Notes: generated from the letters alone by a model not told the origin. A stretch of 8,682 nucleotides of DNA from Planctomycetota bacterium (GCA_026387055.1 JAPLML010000026.1:1-8682), one strand, 5' to 3'. Shown: positions 1-7,663, numbered from the stretch's first letter. Made by a program: numbers and translations.

Positions 1-18
1 GTGGGTCAGGAGACCCAC
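1..18 (+). other. Perfect hairpin upstream of fusA
   Basis: The arms GTGGGTC (1-7) and GACCCAC (12-18) pair perfectly around the 4-nt loop AGGA. The next bases are TGCGCAC with no T-run, so it is not a canonical intrinsic terminator. The loop plus first stem base reads AGGAG, which resembles a Shine-Dalgarno, but no start codon follows at a useful distance. A weaker 5-bp hairpin (CCGGC 39-43 with GCCGG 49-53) lies just before the fusA start. Because the window begins at base 1, the stem could be longer on its left side. Its role is unknown. Confidence 0.5.
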
Positions 19-63
19 TGCGCACACCACGCGGGCATCCGGCCAAGCGCCGGAACGTGAAGC

Positions 64-2142
<2,079 letters not shown>

Positions 2143-2155
2143 CGCGCGGGAAGGC

Positions 2156-2185
2156 GTTGCCGGGCCGGGAAGGGCGGGCACATTT
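2156..2185 (+). terminator. Possible weak intrinsic terminator after fusA
   Basis: Bases 2156-2181 can fold into an imperfect G+C-rich stem. GT plus GCC (2156-2161, T2158 bulged) pairs with GGCAC (2177-2181), and an inner GCC (2164-2166) pairs with GGC (2173-2175) around a 6-nt loop. The stem is followed by ATTTT, a short and interrupted U-tract. Its position just after the fusA stop and about 30 nt before the next -35 box suits a transcription-unit boundary. The stem is imperfect and the U-run short, so termination may be partial or absent. Confidence 0.35.
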
Positions 2186-2190
2186 TGGGG

Positions 2191-2248
2191 CAAAGAATTT
2201 AGCCAAAAACTCGTTGACACCTCACTTGGGCGTGGTAAACTTAGTGTT
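2191..2248 (+). promoter_or_regulatory. Sigma-70-type promoter of the S10 operon
   Basis: A perfect -35 hexamer TTGACA lies at 2214-2219. A 16-nt spacer leads to the -10 TAAACT (2236-2241), which has the extended TGG element directly upstream (2233-2235). The predicted start is near 2248. The bases upstream of the -35 (2191-2213) are conspicuously A+T-rich for this genome and could act as an UP element for the polymerase alpha subunit. A second -10-like TATAAA sits at 2259-2264 without a good -35, and might give a secondary start. This is the only strong promoter I see in the window and it separates fusA from the ribosomal protein run. Confidence 0.75.
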
Positions 2249-2397
2249 CTCGGCACTCTATAAAACACCGGGCTTGTTTTTAGCCGGTCGGGACGTGCGC
2301 CTTGCGAGCGGCCCAGCCTGAGATGTTGGGCGGGCAGGGGTCGGCGGAAGGGCCGCACGCTTTCTTACAGGAAACTGTCGGCGACCAGAGGCGGCGC
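2249..2397 (+). promoter_or_regulatory. Structured 5' leader of the S10 operon
   Basis: Between the predicted start and rpsJ lie about 150 nt with notable pairing potential. One hairpin pairs CCGGGCT (2268-2274, one G bulged) with AGCCGG (2282-2287) across a U-rich loop. A longer stem pairs GCGaGCGGCCC (2304-2314) with GGGCCGCaCGC (2350-2360): ten base pairs with one A-A mismatch. An alternative pairing, GCCCA (2311-2315) with TGGGC (2327-2331), competes with the long stem. E. coli uses an S10 leader bound by L4 for autoregulation. Whether this leader does so is inference; I see no sequence match to the E. coli element. The leader is open in frame with rpsJ from 2284, but lacks coding character. 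Confidence 0.45.
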
Positions 2398-2706
2398 ATG
2401 GTAGGCGATCGAATTCGAATTCGTATGCAATCCTATGACCACCGGGTGCTCGACCAGAGCGCGGTGGAAATCGTGGAGACCAGCAAGCGCACCGGGGCGC
2501 GCGTCAAGGGGCCGATCCCCTTGCCGACGCGCATCGAGCGCTACACGGTGCTCCGTTCGCCGCACATTGACAAGAAGAGCCGCGAGCAGTTCGAGATCCG
2601 CACGCACAAGCGGCTGATCGACATCGAGGACCCGACCGTCAAGACCGTCGAAGCCCTCAACAAACTCAACATGCCCGCGGGCGTATTCATCAAGATCAAG
2701 GCGTAG
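2398..2706 (+). CDS. rpsJ: 30S ribosomal protein S10
   Basis: S10 is a head protein of the small subunit and, as NusE, pairs with NusB in transcription antitermination. The 102-aa product has the usual family length. Conserved blocks include RIRIR near the start, VETSKRTGARVKGPIPLPTR (26-45) and EQFEIRTHKR (63-72). The ATG at 2398 is preferred because AGAGG (2387-2391) lies 6 nt upstream and MVGDRIRIR matches family N-termini. An in-frame ATG at 2323 and a TTG at 2302 would add 25 or 32 residues, but have no ribosome binding site and fall in the structured leader. This is the first gene of the S10 run and is followed 4 nt later by rplC. Confidence 0.97.
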   Translation: MVGDRIRIRMQSYDHRVLDQSAVEIVETSKRTGARVKGPIPLPTRIERYTVLRSPHIDKKSREQFEIRTHKRLIDIEDPTVKTVEALNKLNMPAGVFIKIKA

Positions 2707-2710
2707 GATC

Positions 2711-3367
2711 ATGCCAGCCATCCTGGGTAAAAAAGTCGGCATGACCAGTGTGTTCGACGACCGGGGCCGGCAGGTGCCGGTCACCGTCATCGAGGCGGGT
2801 CCGTGCCAGGTGCTCCAGGTCAAGACCGTCGAGAGCGACGGCTACAACGCCGTGCAGCTCGGCTTTGCCGAGAAGCCCGCGCGCCTGGTGACCGATCCGC
2901 TGGCCGGCCACTTCAAAAAGTCCGGCGCGACGCCCAAGCGCTTCATCCGCGAATATCGCACCGACGACGTGGCGAAGTACCAGCCCGGCGCCATGGTGAC
3001 CGTGGCGGACTTCGAGGGCGTGGGCCTGGTGGACGTCATCGGGGTGACGAAGGGCCGCGGTTTCGCGGGCGTCATGAAGCGGCACCATTTTGCCGGTCAG
3101 CCCGCCAGCCACGGCACGGAGCGCAAGCACCGCTCCCCCGGTGGCATCGGCGAAGGCGCCGGCATCCCGGGCCGCGCGATCCGCCTCGGCAAGCACATGA
3201 GCGGGCACATGGGCGACGAGCGCAAGACGTCCGAACGCATCAAGGTCCTGAAGGTCGACGCCAAGGCGAACCTGTTGGTGGTTCGGGGCAGCGTGCCGGG
3301 AGCCAACGGCAGTTACGTCGTGGTGCGCAACGCCCGGAAGGTCGGCCCGCCGAAGCCGACGTCGTAA
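2711..3367 (+). CDS. rplC: 50S ribosomal protein L3
   Basis: L3 binds near the 3' end of 23S rRNA, helps start 50S assembly, and sends a long loop towards the peptidyl transferase centre. The 218-aa product starts with ILGKKVGMTSVF (4-15) and carries GRGFAGVMKRHHF (115-127) and KHRSPGGIGEGAGIPGR (139-155), the family's extended-loop signature. The residue aligned with E. coli Gln150, which PrmB methylates there, is Ala150, so that modification cannot occur here. The start lies 4 nt after the rpsJ stop. AAGG (2698-2701) at 9 nt is the likeliest binding site, lying inside rpsJ, which suggests coupled translation. Confidence 0.97.
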   Translation: MPAILGKKVGMTSVFDDRGRQVPVTVIEAGPCQVLQVKTVESDGYNAVQLGFAEKPARLVTDPLAGHFKKSGATPKRFIREYRTDDVAKYQPGAMVTVADFEGVGLVDVIGVTKGRGFAGVMKRHHFAGQPASHGTERKHRSPGGIGEGAGIPGRAIRLGKHMSGHMGDERKTSERIKVLKVDAKANLLVVRGSVPGANGSYVVVRNARKVGPPKPTS

Positions 3368-3391
3368 GGTTCCTGAAGAAAACGAGCGACC

Positions 3392-4018
3392 ATGATCCAG
3401 GTAAAGATCCATAGCGCGGACGGCCAGGAGGCGGGCCAGATCCAGGTCGATGAGGCCTGGTTCGGCGGCAAGGTCCGCCTGGAGCTCCTCCGGCTGGCCG
3501 TGAAGCGCCACGAGGCGAACCAGCGTCAGGGGACGGTGGCGACGAAGAGCCGCGGCTTGGTCCATGGATCGAGCAAGAAGATCTTTGCCCAGAAGCACAC
3601 CGGCCGGGCCCGCGCCGGCACGGTCCGCAGCCCGAAACGCCGCGGCGGCGGCGTGACGTTCGCCAAGGTCCCGCGCGACTTCAGCCTTGGCATGCCGAAG
3701 AAGATGCGGCGCCAGGCGCTCGATTCCGCGCTCCTCGCCCGCCTCCTGGATCGCGAGGTCATCGTCGTCGACGGCCTGAAGCTCGAGCAGCCGAAGACGA
3801 AGGAAGTCGCGCGGATGCTCAAGGCCCTCGGCGTGGAGCGGTCGTGTCTGCTGGCGCTGCCGACGGGCGAGACCGTGCTGTACAAGTCGGCCCGGAACCT
3901 GGCCCGCGTCCGCGTCCGCCCCGCCTCGGACCTCACCGCCTACGACGTCCTCTGGCCCAGCCGCGTGGTCTTCACGCGGCCGGCCTTCGAGGCAGTGCTT
4001 GAAGCGAGGAAGAACTGA
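3392..4018 (+). CDS. rplD: 50S ribosomal protein L4
   Basis: L4 is an early-assembling 50S protein whose long loop lines the nascent peptide tunnel; in E. coli it also represses its own operon. The 208-aa product has the family length. The loop signature is clear: TKSRGLVHGSSKKIFAQKHT (51-70), then GRARAGTVRSPKRRGGG (71-87). The globular part follows, with PRDFSLGMPKKMRRQAL (94-110). No convincing Shine-Dalgarno precedes the ATG, only purine-rich sequence after the rplC stop 24 nt upstream, so initiation may rely on coupling. The last base of its TGA stop is the first base of the rplW ATG. Confidence 0.97.
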   Translation: MIQVKIHSADGQEAGQIQVDEAWFGGKVRLELLRLAVKRHEANQRQGTVATKSRGLVHGSSKKIFAQKHTGRARAGTVRSPKRRGGGVTFAKVPRDFSLGMPKKMRRQALDSALLARLLDREVIVVDGLKLEQPKTKEVARMLKALGVERSCLLALPTGETVLYKSARNLARVRVRPASDLTAYDVLWPSRVVFTRPAFEAVLEARKN

Positions 4019-4296
4019 TGGACCCGTATCAGGTCGTCATCAAGCCGCTCATCACCGAGAAGGGCACGACGCAGAACGAGAAGCTGAACCAGTTTACGTT
4101 CCAGGTCCACGACCGCGCCAACAAGGCGCAGATACGTGAGGCCATTGAGACCATTTACGAGGTGCGCGTCCTGAAGGTGCGGACGCTGAAGCGGCGCGGC
4201 AAGGTGCGGCGGTATCGCTACACGCACGGCCGGACGGCAGGCATGAAGAAGGCGGTCGTTACGCTGCACCGTGAGGACCACATTGACCTGTTCTAA
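4018..4296 (+). CDS. rplW: 50S ribosomal protein L23
   Basis: L23 sits at the mouth of the exit tunnel and is the docking site for trigger factor and the signal recognition particle. The 92-aa product matches bacterial L23 in length. The N-terminal VIKPLITEK (7-15) contains Glu14, equivalent to the chaperone-contacting Glu18 of E. coli. Further conserved parts are VRVLKVRTLKRRGKVRR (49-65) and MKKAVVTL (76-83). The start overlaps the rplD stop by one base (TGATG). A good Shine-Dalgarno GAGGA (4006-4010) lies 7 nt upstream within rplD, so both coupling and direct initiation are possible. Confidence 0.96.
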   Translation: MDPYQVVIKPLITEKGTTQNEKLNQFTFQVHDRANKAQIREAIETIYEVRVLKVRTLKRRGKVRRYRYTHGRTAGMKKAVVTLHREDHIDLF

Positions 4297-4341
4297 GACG
4301 GGTCGGCAGGCGTCTTGCTCCGGTGGGTGAAGGATAGGTTC

Positions 4342-5199
4342 ATGGCCATCAAAGTATACAACCGAACGAGCGCCGGGCGGCGGAATTCATCGGTCCAGGA
4401 CTTCTCGGACCTGACGAAGAAGGAGCCCGAGAAGGGCCTGACGAGGCGGATCGCCCGCAAGGGCGGCCGCAACAACCAGGGCTTCACCACGGCGCGCTTC
4501 CGCGGCGGCGGGGCGCGAAAGCTTCTCCGCCTCATCGATTTCCGCCGCGACAAGGACGGCGTGCCGGGCAAGGTGGCAGCGATCGAGTACGATCCGAACC
4601 GCAGCGCCCGCATCGCCCTCATCCACTACCGCGACGGCGAGAAGCGGTACATCCTTGCTCCCGGCGGACTCTTGGTCGGCCATACGGTGATGAGCGGCGA
4701 CCAGGCGGAGCCGCGGAACGGCAACTGCCTGGCGCTGGCGAACATCCCCGCGGGCTTGGCGGTGCACAACATCGAACTCGTGCCGGGCGCGGGCGGCAAG
4801 CTGGTCCGCGCGGCGGGCCGGGCGGCCATGCTGAGCGCCAAGGAAGGCAAGTGGGCCTACATCACGCTGCCGAGCGGCGAGATGCGGCGCATCAACCTCG
4901 CCTGCCGGGCTACGGTCGGCACCATCGGCAACGCCGATCACAGCGCCGTCCGCTGGGGCAAGGCGGGCCGGATGCGCCACAAGGGACGCCGGTCGCACAG
5001 CCGCGGCTCCGCGATGAACCCGGTCGACCATCCGATGGGCGGCGGCGAGGGGCGCCGGTCCGGCGGACGCGACCCCGTGTCGCCGACGGGCGTCCTGGCG
5101 AAGGGCGGCAAAACCCGCAAACGCCGCAATCCGACCAACGTGCACATTATTCGGCGGCGCATCGGCCGGCGGTACGGCGAAGCGAAGATCCCCAAGTAA
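4342..5199 (+). CDS. rplB: 50S ribosomal protein L2
   Basis: L2 is needed for subunit joining and lies close to the peptidyl transferase centre. The 285-aa product shows GGRNNQG (41-47), IEYDPNRSA (81-89), KRYILAP (101-107) and NPVDHPMGGGEGR (226-238). His230 (E. coli His229 without the initiator Met), the residue tied to activity, is kept. The next conserved His is replaced by Met232. The C-terminus runs about a dozen residues beyond E. coli L2 and is basic (IIRRRIGRRYGEAKIPK). The ATG at 4342 has AAGGA (4330-4334) 7 nt upstream and gives the family N-terminus; an upstream in-frame TTG at 4315 is not supported. A 45-nt gap separates it from rplW. Confidence 0.97.
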   Translation: MAIKVYNRTSAGRRNSSVQDFSDLTKKEPEKGLTRRIARKGGRNNQGFTTARFRGGGARKLLRLIDFRRDKDGVPGKVAAIEYDPNRSARIALIHYRDGEKRYILAPGGLLVGHTVMSGDQAEPRNGNCLALANIPAGLAVHNIELVPGAGGKLVRAAGRAAMLSAKEGKWAYITLPSGEMRRINLACRATVGTIGNADHSAVRWGKAGRMRHKGRRSHSRGSAMNPVDHPMGGGEGRRSGGRDPVSPTGVLAKGGKTRKRRNPTNVHIIRRRIGRRYGEAKIPK

Positions 5200-5211
5200 G
5201 GTTACGGGCGC

Positions 5212-5550
5212 ATGGGACGTTCCACGAAAAAAGGTCCGCATGTTGACGTCAAGCTCCTGCGGAAGGTCGAGAAGATGCAGGAGCGGGGTATCCGCGAGCC
5301 CATCAAGACGTGGGCCCGCGCGTGCACGATCGTGCCGGAGTTCGTGGGCCAGACGTTCCTGGTTCACAACGGCCGGACGCACCTCAGGGTGCTCGTGACG
5401 GAAGACATGGTGGGGCACAAGCTGGGTGAGTTCGCGCTGACGCGGACCTTCCGCGGTCACAGCGGCAGGAGGGCCGCGATGGCGGCGGCGGCCGGCGGGG
5501 CGCCCGCGCCTGCGTCGCCGGGCGCCCCCGGACCCAGGAAACCGGAGTAA
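5212..5550 (+). CDS. rpsS: 30S ribosomal protein S19 with long Ala/Pro-rich tail
   Basis: S19 forms a complex with S13 in the small-subunit head and its C-terminal tail approaches tRNA in the decoding region. The core is canonical: RSTKKGPHVD (3-12), IKTWARACTIVPEFVG (31-46), VHNGRTH (51-57), EDMVGHKLGEFALTRTFRGH (64-83). After His83 there is a 29-residue tail dominated by Ala, Pro and Gly, giving 112 aa against about 92 in E. coli, whose tail is short and Lys-rich. The tail contains an in-frame ATG (5479) with a perfect AGGAGG 6 nt before it. The gene's own start has only AAGG (5198-5201) at 10 nt, and lies 12 nt after rplB. Confidence 0.97.
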   Translation: MGRSTKKGPHVDVKLLRKVEKMQERGIREPIKTWARACTIVPEFVGQTFLVHNGRTHLRVLVTEDMVGHKLGEFALTRTFRGHSGRRAAMAAAAGGAPAPASPGAPGPRKPE

Positions 5551-5594
5551 TTCACCGGCGGCGCCGCCCCCGGGGCGACGCGGTTGGCCGGCGT
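5551..5594 (+). repeat. G+C-rich inverted repeats between rpsS and rplV
   Basis: The gap holds a perfect 12-nt palindrome, GGCGGCGCCGCC (5557-5568). It overlaps a second dyad: CGCCC (5565-5569) pairs with GGGCG (5573-5577) around a 3-nt loop. The two cannot form together. There is no following T-run. The palindrome shares its arm sequence with the strong hairpin between rplP and rpmC. It may be chance in G+C-rich DNA or an RNA structure affecting rplV translation or message stability. Confidence 0.35.
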
Positions 5595-5596
5595 GT

Positions 5597-5603
5597 GGAG
5601 AGG
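5597..5603 (+). promoter_or_regulatory. Ribosome binding site that fixes the rplV start
   Basis: GGAGAGG lies 9 nt before the ATG at 5613. It supports that ATG over the in-frame GTG at 5595, which has no Shine-Dalgarno upstream and would itself overlap this site. Confidence 0.7.
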
Positions 5604-5612
5604 TTCACGACG

Positions 5613-5966
5613 ATGGGGTATCGAGCGAGCCACCGATTTGCACGGATCAGCCCGCGGAAGGCGGGCCTCGTGATGGAGATGATCCGGGGCATGCCCCTGG
5701 AGGAGGCGCTCAAGGTGCTGGACTTCAGCCCGAAACGCGCCGCCAAGCTGGTGGCCAAGGTCGTCCGCAGCGCCATGGCGAACGCCGACGAGCAAGAAGC
5801 GGACCTGGAGGCGCTCTACGTGGCCGACGCACGGGCCGACATGGGCCCGGCGCTGAAGCGCGTGTGGCCGCGATCGCGCGGCTCGGCCGACATGCTGAGG
5901 CGGCCCACGTGCCACCTCATCGTGGAACTCGAGCAGACCAAGGACTCGAAGGAAGCCGAGGGCTAA
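5613..5966 (+). CDS. rplV: 50S ribosomal protein L22
   Basis: L22 contacts all 23S rRNA domains and extends a beta-hairpin into the exit tunnel, where it helps sense arrest peptides and affects macrolide response. The 117-aa product begins MGYRASHRFARISPRKAGLV, a usual family start, followed by MIRG (23-26), AAKLVAKVVRSAMANA (43-58) and the hairpin GPALKRVWPRSRGSAD (78-93). At the hairpin tip, E. coli Lys90 and Arg92 correspond to Arg89 and Ser91, so one tunnel-facing basic residue is lost. The ATG is chosen over the GTG at 5595 because of the GGAGAGG 9 nt upstream. The gap after rpsS (62 nt) is the longest between genes of the run. Confidence 0.95.
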   Translation: MGYRASHRFARISPRKAGLVMEMIRGMPLEEALKVLDFSPKRAAKLVAKVVRSAMANADEQEADLEALYVADARADMGPALKRVWPRSRGSADMLRRPTCHLIVELEQTKDSKEAEG

Positions 5967-5990
5967 CGCAGGCAGGCAAGGCGGACCCGC

Positions 5991-6653
5991 ATGGGACAGA
6001 AGATTCATCCAACCGGTTTTCGCATCGGCATCACCGAGCCGTGGCGCAGCCGATGGTACGCGCCGAAGCGCACCTTCGGGCAGCTCGTCGTGGAGGACGA
6101 GAAGATCCGGGTTTTCGTGAAGGCGAACTACGGGTTCGCCGCCGTCTCGAAGATCGAGATCGAGCGGACGCGCGAAGAAGTGAAGGTCATCCTGAGTTCG
6201 GCCCGGCCCGGCCTGATCATCGGGCGCAAGGGATCCGAGGTTGATAAGCTCCGCGAGCAGCTCGAGGCGCTCACCGGCCGCCGGATTACGGTCAACATCA
6301 TCGAGATCGCGAAGCCGGAGCTCGCCGCGCAGCTCGTGGCCGAGGGCCTGGCGCAGCAGCTCGAGAAGCGGGCGGCGTTCCGCCGGGCCATGAAGCAGGC
6401 CGTCGACGCCACGATGTCCGCCGGCGCCAAGGGCATCAAGATCCGCACGGCCGGGCGCCTCGGGGGGGCCGAAATGCACCGGGCCGAAGTGACGGTCCGC
6501 GGCAGCGTCCCCCTGACGATGCTCGCGGCTCACATCGATTACGGTTTCGCGCAGGCCTACTGTACGTACGGCGTCATCGGCGTGAAGGTGTGGATCTATC
6601 TCGGTCCATACGCCAAGAAAGAGGAGGAGGCCGCCGATGGCCCTGATGCCTAA
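5991..6653 (+). CDS. rpsC: 30S ribosomal protein S3
   Basis: S3 lies at the mRNA entry side of the small subunit and takes part in the ribosomal helicase activity. The 220-aa product opens with MGQKIHPTGFRIGI and RSRWYAPKR (19-27). A type II KH domain follows with the GRKG loop (78-81) in ARPGLIIGRKG, and a C-terminal domain contains GAKGIKIRTAGRLGGAEMHR. The N-terminal RSRWYA variant resembles planctomycete S3 as I recall it. The end is acidic (KKEEEAADGPDA), and the GAG-rich codons there double as the rplP Shine-Dalgarno. AAGG (5978-5981) lies 9 nt before the ATG. The reading frame overlaps rplP by 17 nt. Confidence 0.97.
   Translation: MGQKIHPTGFRIGITEPWRSRWYAPKRTFGQLVVEDEKIRVFVKANYGFAAVSKIEIERTREEVKVILSSARPGLIIGRKGSEVDKLREQLEALTGRRITVNIIEIAKPELAAQLVAEGLAQQLEKRAAFRRAMKQAVDATMSAGAKGIKIRTAGRLGGAEMHRAEVTVRGSVPLTMLAAHIDYGFAQAYCTYGVIGVKVWIYLGPYAKKEEEAADGPDA
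6622..6630 (+). promoter_or_regulatory. rplP ribosome binding site inside rpsC
   Basis: AGGAGGAGG gives two overlapping perfect AGGAGG sites, 6 or 9 nt before the ATG at 6637. This decides for that ATG over the in-frame ATG at 6646, which would be 15 nt or more away. The site lies in the codons for the Glu run near the end of S3. Confidence 0.8.
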
Positions 6654-7056
6654 ACGCGTGAAGTTCCGCAAGAGCCAGCGCGGCCGCATGAAGGGCCAGG
6701 CGCAGCGCGGCAACTACGTGGCGTTCGGCGATTTCGGGCTCCAGGCCATGGAGCAGGTGTGGCTGACCGCGCAGCAGATTGAGGCCGGCCGCGTCGCCGC
6801 CACCCACTTCCTGCGGCGCGAGGGCAAGCTCTGGGTCCGCGTGTTTCCCGACAAGCCCATCAGCGGCAAGCCCCTCGAAACCCGTATGGGCAAGGGCAAG
6901 GGCGAGCCGGAGTACTGGGCGTGCTGCGTGCGGCCCGGGAGGATCATGTTCGAGCTGGGCGGCGTGCCGGAGGACCTCGTGCGGCAGGCGCTGCGGCGCG
7001 TGGCCAACAAGATGCCCATCCGCACGCGGATGGTCGCGCGGCGGCGGTACCTGTAA
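6637..7056 (+). CDS. rplP: 50S ribosomal protein L16
   Basis: L16 is a late-assembling 50S protein at the A site that helps position aminoacyl-tRNA. The 139-aa product contains MPKRVKFRKSQRGRMKG (4-20), LTAQQIEAGRVAA (43-55), VRVFPDKPISGKPLETRMGK (67-86) and VPEDLVRQALRRVANKMPI. Arg83 aligns with E. coli Arg81, which is hydroxylated there by RoxA/YcfD; the residue is kept but the modification here is unknown. The start 17 nt inside rpsC, with a very strong binding site, gives MALMPKR, near the usual MLMPKR. The overlap suggests reinitiation or coupling with S3. Confidence 0.97.
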   Translation: MALMPKRVKFRKSQRGRMKGQAQRGNYVAFGDFGLQAMEQVWLTAQQIEAGRVAATHFLRREGKLWVRVFPDKPISGKPLETRMGKGKGEPEYWACCVRPGRIMFELGGVPEDLVRQALRRVANKMPIRTRMVARRRYL

Positions 7057-7065
7057 GGGCAATCG

Positions 7066-7087
7066 CGGCGGCGCTACGGCGCCGCCG
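7066..7087 (+). other. Very stable C(UACG)G hairpin between rplP and rpmC
   Basis: The arms CGGCGGCGC (7066-7074) and GCGCCGCCG (7079-7087) pair perfectly over nine G-C pairs. They enclose the loop TACG (7075-7078), closed by C-G. In RNA this is a UNCG-family tetraloop, known for unusual stability. The downstream sequence AAGGTCGCAACC has no T-run, so this is not a standard intrinsic terminator. It lies in the 59-nt gap, 28 nt before the rpmC start. It could protect the message against exonucleases, slow polymerase, or bind a ribosomal protein; none of these is shown. Confidence 0.7.
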
Positions 7088-7115
7088 AAGGTCGCAACCC
7101 TCGAAGGGCGATGGT

Positions 7116-7352
7116 ATGAAGGCGCACGAGATTCGCGAGATGTCGCAGGAGCAGATCCTCCAGGAGCTCGAGGCGCTGGAGCGCAAGGTCTTCGACCTGC
7201 GGACGCAGGCCGAGACTGAAGAGCTCCAGGTCTCAAGCGAGCTGCGCAAGGCGCGGCGCAACATCGCCCGCATGCGCACGATCCTGCGGGAGCGCGAAAG
7301 GGCCGCCGGCGCCGCGGCGGCGCCCGCCGCCAAGGAGACGGAGACGGTATGA
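7116..7352 (+). CDS. rpmC: 50S ribosomal protein L29
   Basis: L29 is a small helical protein at the exit tunnel rim near L23. The 78-aa product begins MKAHEIREMSQEQILQELEA, has the two-helix core with the FDLRTQ (26-31) and LRKARRNIARMRTILRERE (43-61) blocks, and ends in an Ala-rich tail of about 15 residues. The ATG at 7116 is preferred because GAAGGG (7103-7108) lies 7 nt upstream and the family N-terminus results. The earlier ATG at 7111 is in another frame and meets TGA after two codons. The end overlaps rpsQ by four bases (ATGA). Confidence 0.95.
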   Translation: MKAHEIREMSQEQILQELEALERKVFDLRTQAETEELQVSSELRKARRNIARMRTILRERERAAGAAAAPAAKETETV

Positions 7353-7663
7353 GCCGACCGGCAGCCATTCGACGTCGTCTGCGGGGTACGGTCGTGGGCG
7401 ACGCGTGCGCCAAGACGATCACGGTCGAGGTGACCCGCCGGTTCCGCCACCCGAAGTATGGGAAGATGGTGCGGCGGGACATCCGGGTGCACGCCCACGA
7501 CGAGGGCGACGCGGCCCACGCCGGCGATACGGTGGAAATCGAGGAGTGCCGTCCGATGTCGCGGACGAAACGCTGGCGCTTGGTGCAGGTGCTGGAGCGC
7601 AACCCGGAGCAAGCGGTCCCCTCCGTCGCGCCGCCGCAGGCGGAAGGGACCCCGGCCACGTAG
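7349..7663 (+). CDS. rpsQ: 30S ribosomal protein S17
   Basis: S17 is a primary 16S rRNA-binding protein with an OB fold, needed early in 30S assembly. The 104-aa product carries LRGTVVGDACAKTITVEV (11-28), RFRHPKYGKMVRR (31-43), AHDEG (49-53), GDTVEIEECRPMSRTKRWRL (59-78). E. coli S17 has 84 residues; the extra length is a Pro/Ala-rich tail after about residue 84. The start shares ATGA with the rpmC stop, and GGAG (7340-7343) lies 5 nt upstream inside rpmC, so the two are probably coupled. Confidence 0.96.
   Translation: MSRPAAIRRRLRGTVVGDACAKTITVEVTRRFRHPKYGKMVRRDIRVHAHDEGDAAHAGDTVEIEECRPMSRTKRWRLVQVLERNPEQAVPSVAPPQAEGTPAT

Noticed and set aside
2302..2397. N-terminal extension of S10 from TTG 2302 or ATG 2323
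   Set aside because: No ribosome binding site, no coding character, overlap with leader structure, and a good start exists at 2398.
5595..5612. GTG start for rplV
   Set aside because: The GGAGAGG at 5597-5603 overlaps it and is correctly spaced only for the ATG at 5613.
5551..5612. Terminator between rpsS and rplV
   Set aside because: G+C-rich dyads are present but no T-run follows, and the operon clearly continues.
7111..7119. Two-codon frame ATG GTA TGA whose stop overlaps the rpmC start codon
   Set aside because: The upstream GAAGGG is only 2 nt away, too close for initiation; it is most likely incidental.
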